The notes beneath the pieces were generated by a model that worked only from the letters and a program-made list of their open reading frames with translations, was not told where the DNA came from and ran no database searches. Positions 33,041 to 45,479 of a stretch of DNA of 64,000 bases are shown here, piece after piece. Location of the stretch: assembly GCA_963989385.1 (NCBI GenBank), contig OZ022499.1, positions 81,829,903 to 81,893,902 of the forward strand, read 5' to 3'. The translations under genes were made by a program, and so were the position numbers. Position 1 is the first letter of the stretch. Every line of letters begins with the position of its first letter. This stretch comes from Ctena decussata. Taxonomy: Eukaryota > Mollusca > Bivalvia > Lucinida > Lucinidae.

Positions 33041-34199
33041 AACACGTCAGCTTAATAATGCTCATCTGTAATAGAACAGGTTCAGTAGATCAGATCAAGA
33101 CAGCATACTTAAAGTGTACCGCAGTTGTAGAATTAACTTACTTTTAGGATAACAAAGTGCAAATTATATTTCAGAGAAGAGGCAGAGTGAAGCAACTTGC
33201 CATAGTTTAAGTTAACTATTTTTGTTTGTCAAAGGTCATGAATAAATCCAAAGGTTTAAATTATTTGTTTTTGATAATCATGTTTCATTTAAAAAAAACA
33301 AAAACAAAATGAAAATTGAAGAAAAATGTTTAAGTACTTGCAAAGATATATATATATTGTAAACCTATACCTATTAACCAAACAGACTGAAGTAGTATAG
33401 GTCCTTAATTTTACAGGATAAAGTTTCCTGCATAGAGCTCCTATCTTTGCTCTACAAACACTCCAGAACAACCACTTTATACTATCACCTGCTGGGATTA
33501 GTCTCTTTTAACATTGACAATTTATCTAATGGCCATAATATGTCAACAATAGACTTATAAAACCTTATTGAATCTATTGTTGATTCAACTGAATTCAACC
33601 TGTCTCCATTGAACTGCTTAAACAATGTACATATTTACATATTCATACCCTAAAATGCCTATAATCATTTCAGTCTGGAATATTATACATTGCTACACTG
33701 TAGATCCTTAGTAATTCAATATATACAATTGAGGCTCATATTGACTCAGTTGCCATTGTTTGTTGTATCCTTTGATCATGTTTATAGCTCCAGATAAGAG
33801 AGGTTTACAGGCATTTTTACCCTCAACTTCCAAGGAAATATCTTGTGAACCCCACAAGTGTTTACTGGGACAATTGTAATGAGGGGCCACAACATTAATT
33901 TTTACGTACAGATTGTGACAGAACAAAAGTTATTTCAGAATTATCATAAAAAAATGATAATCTTGGGCTCTGTTAAATATGAATAATGATTGTATTGAAA
34001 ATCTATAATCAAATGACAACAAATAATACCATAAAATAAACAATTACTGAATAAAACAAGCAATAAAATGAACATAATGGTCAATAGAACTCCAGATCAT
34101 ACCTTTATATATTCTTAATTGAATAGATTCTAGTGCATATCAAATAATTAAAATCTTGGTATACACTATCTACGGGAAGTCATCACCACTATTGGATTA
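33041..34199. other. Upstream side of the death-domain gene; no other gene
   Basis: This should contain the promoter and 5' UTR of the minus-strand gene. A CAGCAGGC-family remnant lies at about 33488-33610 (ACCTGCTGGGATTAG, TTGATTCAACTGAATTCAACC). Confidence 0.4.
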
Positions 34200-36330
34200 C
34201 ATTTTTGCGATATCCAGAAACTATGGCAAATCATACAAAAAATTATTTGCATATAAGACCTGTTATATCCATATAGGATATCTATACCCCAATTAAGATG
34301 TCTAATTTAACATATTAACATATTAATTTTATGTGTGACATAATTTGTATAGAAAGATATCTTATTTGCTATATATTTTCTTCAGATTACATACCTATAA
34401 GCTGCTTATTATAAAATCTCCTATTTACTATAAAGATACGGTACCTAATTTCCTAAAGATGATATATGATATGCTGAATATATAATAGCACTTTAAGTAC
34501 ATTTATATACAATGTTCTGTAAAATAATCAAGATACATGTATACACTATAGATATCTACGGAAACGTTTCCCCGCCACCCTTATATTATCTATACATCGT
34601 TATATTTTGAATGTTTATACTGATATAACAGACAACACGCTTTTTTGTAGTACTTTTATATATTAAATTAAAACAGATATCGCGTGTGAAAGTGGTGTTA
34701 TATTATTCGTGTTCAACACAAAGTATGTTATAAATAGACGTTTATTAGTATTAACAAAAGTAAATGAGCTACAGTTAATTGAACGTTAATGAGCTGGGAA
34801 TCTTCCACGCATACCTCACAAATAAGTGTCTGATGAACCAAAACAGAACCAAGGGCATGGTTGGTCTCGACTGCAAGCCAGTTAAATCACCCAAACACCC
34901 ACAACCCCAGTAATATCATTACTGGCGTTCCAAGGCGGCGGTTCTGCTTTGGTTCATCTTGATTGGTTTTATATGTTTTGGTGTGTTGTTGTGTTATTGA
35001 GTTATTGTTTAACGTCCACTGTAAACAGGTATGGTCATGTCGGGACGGTCAGTTAACCTCACCTCACTATTCCTGGGCAGGCTTAGGCCTCCTAAGCGGT
35101 TAACCAGTACTTAGTGCACTTACTTTCACCAGTAACTGACAACTGCCCTTCTAGAATCAGCGGAAGGGAAAATGAAAGTAAGTGGCCGGACCGGGTATCG
35201 AACCCAGGACCTCTGGCTTATAAGTCTGACGCCCTACCGACTGTGCTACGAGGCCCAGCTTTTATGTGCTGTTATGTCAGTTTTTAATGTCAGTTTTTAA
35301 TGTACAGACAGTGGCGAGGAATATATGTTAAGTTTATAAACTCTCAATAGTGATTTACATTTATATAAGTATGTAATAAAACGTTCAAAATACAACGATG
35401 TATAGATAATATAAGGGTGGCGGGAAAACGTTTCCGTAGATATCATATATTTAAGTAGATAGCTTATACAGTAAATTAAATAAGATTTTTGATATTTCAT
35501 TGCAGATACCTGATTTACAAAAAGAGATATTAAATGTATAGCATATGAGGTCTTATATCCTGTATGAACTATCTGATATGGTACCTAATGCTACAATTAT
35601 GATGTCTTATGAATAATACAAGATATCTATTTAACAAAAAATGTAATATGATTTGCCATAGTTTCTGAATATCATTAAAAGTTATTTGACATTTAATTAT
35701 GAATTATCAGTAAAGACAGCTTTAAGGATATCTTTTCTGATATTATTTCTATGATAAATGTATACAGAGGTTAGCCTATACAATATATACAATATCCTAT
35801 TTGGTATGTAAGATATCTAATGTGTACCAGTGTCATTTAATAAGATGTCACATATATTCCAACAGATTATATGATTTCTTTAAAAGCACTTGAGATATTT
35901 TTTATATGATATCTTTTACATTTAACAAAATATTATTTATCATTTATATCTTGTATCCTATATTAGATATCATTTCTTAAAGCAGATATCTTATATGTGA
36001 TGTCAGATATCATATTTTATGCAACATATAAGATATATTGATACAAATATCTGATTTATTGAAATCATTTGCGATTTTAAGAGGGCAAAAATCAATTTTT
36101 GGATATACATAAATAAGCCGGAATATTTGATATCCATAATTCAATTTAAGGATATCCAAAAAGAGATATATTTTATAGATATCTGAAAATCGAATTAAGG
36201 ATATCTAAAAATAAGAAATATTTTTGGATATCTGTAATTCGATTTATGGATATCCATAATTTGATTTTTGGATACACATAATTCCAATTTTGGATATCAG
36301 TCAATTGATATTTGGATGCCCATAAATAAG
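34200..36330. repeat. AT-rich GATATC-dense block with a large inverted repeat
   Basis: ATAGATATCTACGGAAACGT and the following CCGCCACCCTTATATTATCT at 34546-34612 recur inverted at 35383-35447. GATATC and AGATATCTTAT-type motifs recur throughout. The stretch 36085-36330 consists of GGATATCCATAATTCGATTT-like units. SINE family 1 sits between the arms. No gene is seen. Confidence 0.65.
35000..35257 (-). repeat. tRNA-derived SINE, family 1 (second copy)
   Basis: On the minus strand it has a tRNA-like head (GTAGCACAGTCGGTAGGGC, GGTTCGATACC) and the same body as the copy at 26710: GGGCAGTTGTCAGTTACTGG, TTAACCGCTTAGGAGGCC, TGACCGTCCCGACATGACC and GACGTTAAACAATAA. It sits between the arms of a large inverted repeat (34546-34612 and 35383-35447). 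Confidence 0.82.
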
Positions 36331-36599
36331 GGCTGATCCTTCATGTAAGACATCATGAAACTGAAGTACTCTAAACAGGCAAGTAGTACAGGGAAACATT
36401 GTTAACCATACCTTTGGTATATCAAATGGAGGATTGCAGTAGACTTCAAACCATCATAGCTTAGGTAAAATGAATGAAAGATTGTGCATAAATTGGTTTA
36501 AACATATTTTATTTTCAAAAACATACATTCATGGTTACAGCAATGATGAGATATAATTATTTACACGTTAGGATCAGAACTAAAGCATACAGCTTAGAA

Positions 36600-37800
36600 G
36601 ATTGTGTAAGTTCCAATATGTAATCTAAGTAAATCTAATGGAAGACTGTGGGAGAGTTCAAGTAATAACTCAGGTAAACTCAACAGAAGATTGCAGAATT
36701 TCTCTCCAAGGAAATTGACCGAAGGATTGCGGAAGATTTCAAACCAAACCTTAGGAAAATTGGATGGAAGATTGCGGAAGTTCAAATTCAACCATACCTG
36801 TGGACCAGATTTCACTCAGAATGTTTGTCAGATTAAACTAAGCGGAGTTAAGGTAAATTGAACGGAGGATTGTGGAAGATCTGAAATCACAGCTTAGGTA
36901 AACTGAACGGAGGATTGTGGAAGATCTCAAATCATACCTTAAGTAAATTGAACGGAGGATTGCGGAAGATTTCAAATCATAGTTTAGGTAAATTGAACGG
37001 AGGATTGCGGAAGATTTAAGACCATAGTTTAGGTAAATTAAACGGAGGATTGCGGAAGATTTGAAATGATAGTTTAGGTAAATTGAACGGAGGATTGCGG
37101 AAGATTTGAAATGATAGTTTAGGTAAATTGAACGGAGGATTTCGGAAGATTTGAAATCCTAGTTTAGGTAAATTGAACGGAGGATTGCGGAAGATTTGAA
37201 ATCATAGCTTAGGTAAACCGAAAGGAGGATTGCGGAAGATTTGAGACCATAGTTTAGGTAAACTGAACGGAGGATTGCGGAAGATTTCAAATCATAGTTT
37301 AGGTAAATTGAACGGAGGATTGCGGAAGATTTAAGACCATAGTTTAGGTAAATTGAACGGAGGATTGCGGAAGATTTGAAATGATAGTTTAGGTAAATTG
37401 AACGGAGGATTGCGGAAGATTTGAAATCATAGTTTAGGTAAATTGAACGGAGGATTGCGGAAGATTTGAAATCATAGCTTAGGTAAACTGAACGGAGGAT
37501 TGCGGAAGATTTGAAATCATAGTTTAGGTAAATTGAACGGAGGATTGCGGAAGATTTGAAATGATAGTTTAGGTAAATTGAACGGAGGATTGCGGAAGAT
37601 TTGAAATCATAGCTTTGGTAAACTGAACGGAGGATCGCGGAAGATCTCAAATCACATTAGGTAAATTGAACGGAGGATTGCGGAAGATTTCAAATCATAG
37701 TTTAGGCAAATTGAACGGAGGATTGCGGAAGATTGAAATCATAGCTTAGGTAAACTGAACGGAAGATTGCGGAAGATCTCATGAAGGATGTTTGGTAAGA
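36600..37800 (-). repeat. 45-bp satellite, left array
   Basis: About 20 head-to-tail units of 45 bp (AACGGAGGATTGCGGAAGAT, TTGAAATCATAGTTTAGG, TAAATTG) are cleanest between 36880 and 37700. Since 45 is a multiple of three, the minus strand holds a 163-codon frame of repeated 15-residue units (SSAILRSIYLNYDFK). The frame is a by-product of the array. Confidence 0.88.
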
Positions 37801-38219
37801 TTAACTGAGTGTAAGATTGCAGAAGTTTTCAAACCATAGCTTAGGTAAAGCTAAGATTTTAAACCATCGTTAATTTAAATTGAATGCAAGATTCCAGAAT
37901 CTTTCAACCCACAGCTTAGGCAAGCTGAATTGAAGATTTAAATTGATAACCTAGGTCATTCTCACTTAAGATTGTGAAAGATTTCACCCAGGATGCTTGT
38001 CAAGGTAAATTGAGCAAAGAAGTTTCAAATGAAACATTGTGACTTTATCTGATAGCTGAGGATTTCATTGCAAACCTTGATCAGAGGGGTCTTAAAAAGT
38101 CTTATCAAGGTATACATTTTCACCCATATGCTATTGTCCTAATACAGAGTCATTTTTGGTATGTTTGGTGATCCTGCATCCAATATTTTAAAGCTGTGAC
38201 ATCTCGTCAAAAACATGAT

Positions 38220-39830
38220 AACCATTGGTGAGTCTTGGTTCCATCTGGTGAGCTGACCCTGTAGGTCTCAGCGGCCTTCAGCCATGATGCTTGCCTAGTG
38301 CCCGTTTCGTCAGTAAAGAGGTGATTCGATCAGGCTTGATAGTAAGCAGTGCTACAATTGAAAAGAATTCGAGTGATGAACAGCACGGCCAAGATAGCCT
38401 TGACACAGGGGCCTTTGGCAGTGTAATCTTGAGCCCTTCAGGCCCTTGCATATAAGGAATTCAGTATACCATGTCACAGTATGTAGCATGGCAGAACTAC
38501 ATGTAAGGTGACAAATTGTCAAAAACACACCAACCATAGGTGGCTCAAGCTGGTGCACTAACCCTGTAGAGAGCTTGTCCGAGCAGCCTTTGCCCATGAT
38601 GGTTGCCTAGTGTCCAGTTTCATCAGTAAAGAGCTGGTTTGATCATGCTTGATAGCAAGCAGTGCTACAATTGAAAAGAATCTGAGTAGATGCCACTGCC
38701 AAGAGGGTTCAGTAATGAACAGCTTCACCAAGATAGCCTTGACACAGGGGCCTTCGGCGATCCCGGGCCCTTCAGACCCTTGCAAAAGGAACTTAGTATG
38801 TAGCATGTAGTATGCAGCATGACAGAATTAAGGAGACAAATTGTCAGAGACATGTACACTAACCATAGGTGAGTCTTTGCTCCATCTGGTGCACTGACCC
38901 TGTAGGAAGCTTGGTCTGAGCGGCCTTCGGCCGAGATGCTTGCCTAGTGTCCGGTTTCAAAAGTAAAGAGCTGATTCGATCATGCTTGATAGTAAGCAGT
39001 GCTACAATTGAAAAGAATCCGAGTAGGCGCCATCGCCAAGATGGCTCAGTAATGAAGAACACCGCCAAGATAGCCTTGACCCAGGGGCCTGCGGCCCTGC
39101 GATCCCGGGCCCTTCGGGCCCTTGCCTAAGAAACTCAGGATACCATGTCATAGTATGTTGTATGACAGAACTACATGTAAGGTGACAAATTGTCAAAAAC
39201 ACACCAACCATTGGTGAGTTTTGGCTCCATCTGGTGCACTGACCCTGTAGGAAGCTTGGTCAGTGAGGCCTTGGCCATGATGCTTGCCTAGTATCCAGTT
39301 TCATCAGTAAAGAGCTGATCCAACCATGCTTTATAGTGAACAGTGCTACAATTGAAAAGAATCAGAGTAGGGGCCACCACCAAGATGGTTCAGTAATGAA
39401 CAGCACCACCAAGATAGCCTTGATGTAGGGGCCTTCAGCCCTGTGATCCAGGGACCTTTGGGCCCTTGCATAAGGAACTAAGGATACCATATGTCATAGT
39501 ATGCAGCATATTACAGAACTACATTAAAGGTGACAAAGTGTCAAAAACACACCAACCATAGGTGAGTCTTGGCTCAATCTGGAGCACTGACCCTGTATGA
39601 AGCTTGGTCCGAGTGGCCTTTGCCATGATGGTTGCCTAGTGTCTGGTTTCATCAGTAAAGAGCTGATTAGATCATGCTTGATAGTAAGCAGTGCTACAGT
39701 TGAAAAGAATCTGAGTAGGGGCCACCGCCAAGATGGTTCAGTAATGAATAGCACTGCTAAGATAGCCTTGACCCTGGAGCCTGCAGCTATGAGATCCCAG
39801 GCCCTTGCATATGGAGCTTAGGATACCTTT
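38220..39830. repeat. Tandem array, about 340-bp unit, five copies
   Basis: Units start near 38225, 38535, 38868, 39213 and 39560. They share GCACTGACCCTGTAGGAAGC, TTGATAGTAAGCAGTGCTAC, CCAAGATAGCCTTGAC and GGTGACAAATTGTC. It lies between the two oppositely oriented 45-bp arrays. Confidence 0.85.
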
Positions 39831-39944
39831 ATAGTATATAGCAATTGCTATACAGATGTATTTGACATCTTGTCTGAGCCAACAAGTTTAATAATTGCCT
39901 GACTGAAAATTAAGTCCACTGCTTTTACATCAATTTGTGTTTTA

Positions 39945-40815
39945 AATCTTCCGCAATCTTCCGTTCAGTTTACCCTGACTATAGCAGAAGTCTTCCCCAG
40001 TCTTCCGCTAGTTTTACCCAAACTATGTGCTTTGAATCTTCAACTGCTTTTACTTAAACTGACTCTGTGTTTTAAATCTTCCCCAATCTTCCGTTCAATT
40101 TACCTAAGCTATGACAGAAATCTTCCGCAATCCTCCGTTCAATTTACCTAAATTATGGTCTTAAATCTTCCGCAATCTTCCGTTCAGTTTACCTAAGCCA
40201 TGATTTCAAATCTTCCGCAATCCTCCTTTCAATTTTCCTAAACTATGGTTTGAAATCTTCCGCAATCTTCCGTTCAGTTTACCTAAGGTATAACTTACAA
40301 TCTTCCGCAATCTTCCGTTCAATTTACCCGGACTCAGACAGAAATCTTCCGCAATCTTCCGTTAGATTTACCCAGACTATGACAGAAATCTTCCGCAATC
40401 TTCCGTTCGGTTTACCTAAGGTATGGTTTGAAATCTTCCGCAATCTTCCGCTCAAGTTACCCGGACTCAGAAGAAATCTTCCGCAATCTTCCGTTCGATT
40501 TACCCAGACTATGACAGAAATCTTCCGCAATCTTCTGTTCAGTTTATCCAGACTGTGACAGAAATCTTCCGCAATCCTCCGTTCAATTTACCCGGACTCT
40601 GACAGAAATCTTCCACTCAGCTTACCCAGTTTGTGAAAGAAATCTTATACAAACTTCTGTTAGGTTAACCTGAACTATGACTTTGTGTTTTCATATCTTC
40701 TGCTGCTGTTACTAAAACTGACACAGTTTTTTAAATAAATCTTCCGCAATCTTGCGTTCAATTTACCCAGACTATGACAGTCTTCCGTTCAGTTTACCCA
40801 GACTATTCTGCTTTT
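39945..40815 (+). repeat. 45-bp satellite, right array (inverted)
   Basis: AATCTTCCGCAATCTTCCGT and TCAGTTTACCTAAGCTATG repeat at about 45 bp, in the opposite orientation to the array at 36600. Units are more diverged and several are shortened. Confidence 0.85.
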
Positions 40816-41120
40816 TTCGTGATGTCTTACATGAAGGATGAACCTAAATAAGCCTGAATATTTGATATCCACAATTCTATAATTTTATTTAAGGATTCCG
40901 AAAATCAAATTATGGTTATCCAAAAATAGAATTATGGATATCCAAAAATAGAACTATGGATATCCATAAACATTTCTTATTTTAGGATATCCATAATTTG
41001 ATTTTTGGATATCAAGGTTCAGCTAGCCTGTCCTGGATATCCAAAAACCTCTGTATTGATAAATCAAATTATATGGATATCCAAAACTTAATTTATGGAT
41101 ATATGGATATACATGAATAG
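40816..41120. repeat. GATATCC-rich flank, counterpart of 36085-36367
   Basis: GATGTCTTACATGAAGGATG is the inverse of CATCCTTCATGTAAGACATC-like sequence at about 36337-36358. AATAAGCCTGAATATTTGAT recurs from 36113 in the same orientation. GGATATCCATAATTTGATTT-like units fill the rest. Confidence 0.65.
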
Positions 41121-41205
41121 GGAGTAAATACTAGGTACAGAGTGACATCAGTTTATTATACTTCGGTACTTCATTAAAACACCACACTTTTTTTTTTTTT
41201 TGAAG

Positions 41206-41450
41206 ATAAAGGTTTCCCATAGCCAAGAGTCCATATAGGCAGTGGACGTTAGAGGACCACCATTATCCTCAATGCAGAGCCCCTTTCTTGTTGCTGCCTT
41301 CTCCCCTCCTGATTCAAAATCGCTATCCATTTACTACTGGGTAGACAGAGCTTTCTAGTCACCCGCTGGCTGAACCTGGATTCGAATTTGCAACCTTCTG
41401 AACCATGACCAAATAGATCTACCTGTAACCACTGGACCACTTTGCCTCTG
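41206..41450 (-). repeat. tRNA-derived SINE, family 2 (third copy)
   Basis: On the minus strand it starts CAGAGGCAAAGTGGTCCAGT, has a diverged B-box (GCAAATTCGAATCCAGG), the CCCAGTAGTAAATGG body motif and the GGCTATGGGAAACCTTT end. Confidence 0.72.
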
Positions 41451-42640
41451 TTTTTTAGGACATTTAATTTGAAAAAGTTCAACAACAAAAGCATTCTACA
41501 TCTACAGCTATATGTTGAAGCCCTTTAAGTATTACTTACAATGAAAATAGGTGCATCTGAATGTCTGAATTACAAGAACAAAATGTGCAGGGTGAGATAG
41601 AGTAAGTGGTTGCAGATTCATACAGTTTTACATGTGTTTTTACTGTATTTTTCTTACTCTTGAGAATTACTGTTTTATATGTCAGCGTCAACCTAATACA
41701 CATTTCTTGTTTATTTTAAAAAGTTAAAATTAGATCCAGCTTTGGTACCCCGCTCGGGGGCTAACATAAGGCCGCTGCCGGAAAAGAGGAGAATTTTTCT
41801 TGACACAGTTTGCAGATTCGTACACCACTATATTTGCATAACAAAACGAGAGCCAGATAAAGCAACATTGTTTTGAACAAAACTAATGTATTTCAGAAAG
41901 GCTTGCAAAACATCAAGGCCGACTATAGTAAGAAAGTAAGATTTTAAGCACTTCAATATAGCTGGTACAACGAATTAGCGACAACGTCTGTAAGCATAAC
42001 AGAACTGAATCGAATGAGTCAGCGAGCGGGACTCAGCTCAGACAATGAAAATTTTAAAATATTCATGACATTTTGCATTGAAGTAAACGTGTGTACCTTA
42101 AAGTAGAATGATTTTCTTAACATCTGTTATTAAAATAAGCTGTGGACTCGGCCATTCTGCTCGGGTCCCTATAAAACTAGAAACGGAACCAAAACGAAAT
42201 GAAACACAACGAAACAAAACGCAACAGAACGAAACAAAACGCAACGAAACGAAATAGAAATAAAACGAAATGGAGCAAAATCTGAAAAATACCATGAAAG
42301 TATCACAATAGAACAGCACCACATATTAATAACAGTCTATTATTTGAACTTGTAATTATTTTTCCTAGTGGAAAATCAAAATATTTCTGACCATGTTTAT
42401 TTAAGAAGTAAGCTGACTCAGTCAAGCAAATAATGTTGTGAATATGAAAACTTACATACCATAATTATAATGTTTTAGGATCAGAGTTAACTTTGAAAGA
42501 GGTTACTTCCATCAGCATTATGTTCAGAACAAGGTTCAGTAGGTTCACTAAGCTTATGCAAATGAAAGACACTGATACTTACCCTGTAATGTGTGTGCAT
42601 ATATGATATCATAGGTTATGAATGTATTACTTACCATGTG

Positions 42641-42790
42641 CCTTAGTCACTAGCCCTGTACATTGTACAGCCTTAGTCACTAACCCTGTACATTGTACAG
42701 CCTTAGTCACTAACCCTGTACATTGTACAGCCTTAGTCACTAACCCTGTACATTGTACAGCCTTAGTCACTAACCCTGTACATTGTACAT
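42641..42790. repeat. 30-bp minisatellite, five copies
   Basis: The unit CCTTAGTCACTAACCCTGTA plus CATTGTACAG is repeated exactly, with one G/A variant in the first copy. Each unit carries the near-palindrome CTGTACATTGTACAG. Confidence 0.92.
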
Positions 42791-43024
42791 CCTAAGTCAC
42801 CAACCCCTGGATTATACAGAATTTAGGGTGTATTGTGTTAATACATCTCTGCTTGCATGGATAGCTTGAAATGCCTGTGGATTTTTGGCATAGTATATTA
42901 CAATGGGGTGGTGTCATGAAGTGTAATCTTGGAGCCAGTGATGCTAAATATTGGGCCAGACATGCCTGAAAATACATTGTAGACACGCCCTATCAGGAGC
43001 AGTCTGTAAATACTAATCCAAAAA

Positions 43025-43200
43025 TAAGAAAGGGGAGGCAACCTTCCCATACTTAACCCAGTCTCAAGCTAATGCACATTGCTATAAAGTGTCACCAAGA
43101 TGATTCCACACAATCACCTAGTAATGGCGGGCATGCAAATGGTTTGAAAAATAATCAAGGGGACATAACTGTGAAAGTAAATAAGGGGAAGCAACCATTG
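43025..43200. repeat. Unit of a dispersed repeat (array continues at 44600)
   Basis: GCTAATGCACATTGCTATAA, AATAATCAAGGGGACATAAC and AAGTAAATAAGGGGAAGCAA match the units at 44600-45290. Confidence 0.6.
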
Positions 43201-43514
43201 TTAATCCACAGCTGACAGTACTTTTCTTTGAAGTTGCCAGTACTGATAAATTCTGATAACTGTGTAGTTATCATGTATAATTTTGAATAGACCAATCAAT
43301 ACAGAGCTGCAATTAAACAAACTTCTGTGTCTGTAAACTCTGCCATATTCCTTTTGGCCACAGAAATATTTGTTAAGGTATTCATTTGACCCCCCTTGCT
43401 TAACTGAGTCTCCACAACATGTTATTTGAAAAGAATCCATTAAACTATATGACTGCATTAGACTCACCTCAGAGGTTATTGATGGCTTCCAACTTTTTGT
43501 GTGTAGAATGAGGT

Positions 43515-43700
43515 TGAATTAAGGTCACAGTGAACTGTTTGGGTAAGCAACTCTACCATTTTCATTCCCCCCCCCCCTTCTCAATGGGGGACAACTCTTG
43601 AAAGCAGGATTTTGCTCCTTTAAGAGTAGACCACTGGGAAAAGCTACGTCATCCAGAGAAGCAATTTGTTCCTTTTGCATAAATGGCAGAAAAAACATAG
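43515..43700. mobile_element. TTAAGGTGAATGGG-type MITE, degenerate
   Basis: GGGTAAGCAACTCTACCATT, GGGGGACAACTCTTGAAAGC and TTTGCTCCTTTAAGAGTAGA match the family at 30118; the ends are eroded. Confidence 0.5.
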
Positions 43701-43842
43701 ATGAGTACCCAGACGTCATAAAACATATGTTGTGTTTACTTATCAATTAGGTGAATCCCTACAACATACGTTAAAATTAACCACTGAAACTTGTTGGTAA
43801 TCCATATAAAAAGGCACAACAGCGAGGTTATTTCAGTAACAC

Positions 43843-43960
43843 AACATACCCTAATGTGCTTAAGTATTGGGACACCTAAAATGATAAATTTTCCATTTGT
43901 CCCAAATGGAAAATTCATTATTTTTAGGTGTACCAATATATATGCAAATTATGGTATGTT
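43843..43960. mobile_element. 118-bp hairpin MITE
   Basis: AACATACCCTAATGTGC pairs with GCAAATTATGGTATGTT, and GACACCTAAAATGATAAATT with the inverse AATTCATTATTTTTAGGTGT. TTTTCCATTTGTCCC and its inverse lie at the centre. Confidence 0.8.
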
Positions 43961-44599
43961 TCAGTTGAAAAAAAAAAAGCCTCTCTGCTATAGGTTCTGA
44001 TGGACCATACACAGCATACGTCCTGGTAATTGAAAAAAAAAGAGCACGAAAACATAAGTGATTGAACTAACCCAAACAAAATGAGATTAATGAATACCCC
44101 AAACAAGCATTTTCTTTGTGATTAAAAAGAATAGCAGAGCTTACCCAACAAAATTTGTTTAAACTGCAGCCGATTTTTCTGGTCTTTCCTCTTCTGTGTA
44201 CAATGTTAAAATGAGACAAACATTCTGATATTAATTTCCCTCTGATCACTCAAGCCGTTTCCGATTAGTCAGGTAACGGATGACCTTAGTGCATCAGACA
44301 GGAGGGTCAATTTTCCAGACAAGATGAGGCAGGTTGAATGAGATAAAATAAAGAAAGAAGATAAAATATATTTGTATTGGTTTAATTATTTGTTTTTAGT
44401 TGAAAAGTTCAATAAAGCTGTTGACTGAAACAGAATCATATCCATTTCTGTTTTAGATGTATCAGTAGATAAAGGGCTCGTCCATTATCCTGTACACCTA
44501 ACAATCAGTACCGATATCTACTACTGATACCTCTAAAAAGAATGGATATATCTATTACTTATACTATGTATACCATCACAACCTCATCTACTTTGCTAC

Positions 44600-45290
44600 A
44601 AACTTTCATCAAGATATTCCAAAGGATAACGTAGTTAAGGGGCACACAAGAATAAGCTTTAAAACTAATCAAGGGATGTAACACCAAACATAAGGTAGGG
44701 GGAGCAATAATAATATTTTATATGCCACATATCCTCTCAACCTCATACACATTGCTATAAAGTTTCATAAATATAATGTATATGGCTACCTAGTTATGGT
44801 ATGTACACAAGAATTGCCTTAAAAACTAATCAAAGGGATGTTACTCCAAATAGAGGGAAGGGTGGGAATTATTTTTAAATGTGACACACATTTTTTATCT
44901 AATGCACATTGCTGTAAAATTTCAACAAGACATTCCATACGGTTACCTAGTTATGGTGCACACTAGAGCAGCGTTCAAAATTTATCAAAGGGAAATAACT
45001 CCAAAAATAATTAAGTGGGGAAATCATTATTATATGTAACCCACTGTTGCACCCTAATATATATTGTTATTTAGTTTTTCATCATGATATTCCAAAGGGT
45101 TACCTAGTTATGGGGTGTACAAAAGTACAATGTAGTTTAAAAAAGATAATCTAAGGTACATAACTCCAAAAGTAAATAAGGGAAAGCAACCATTCTTGTA
45201 TGACACATTTCCTTCATCATAATTTTCCTAAGAATAACCAAGTTATGGTGTGTACAAGAATTTCCTCACAAACTGCCACAGTCGATTTGG
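44600..45290. repeat. Tandem array, about 150-bp unit
   Basis: Four to five units share AAAACTAATCAAGGGATGTA, AATGCACATTGCTGTAAA and GGTTACCTAGTTATGGTG. Confidence 0.75.
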
Positions 45291-45479
45291 TCAATGAGCT
45301 GTACCTCTGCTAAAATCATGGGAGCCTTACCTGGAAACAATATGCGCTACTCAACACCCTAGTCTTAATATTTACAACAAGGATTCCGCAGAATGCTATA
45401 TTGCACCTGCATTACACTTGCACAGTAGCAGAGGTCATGGCCCACAGATGTTCCATGCAATATTTCAACCAAATATACC

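Noticed and set aside
32697..33071. 124-codon plus-strand frame
   Set aside because: It is the antisense shadow of exon 1 of the coiled-coil/death-domain gene.
37159..37650. 163-codon minus-strand frame of 15-residue repeats (SSAILRSIYLNYDFK)
   Set aside because: It is the translation of the 45-bp satellite; the unit length is a multiple of three, so any stop-free unit stays open. There is no start context, splice pattern or family match.
36600..40815. CRISPR-like array
   Set aside because: The repeats are contiguous 45-bp satellite units without unique spacers, in a eukaryotic genome.
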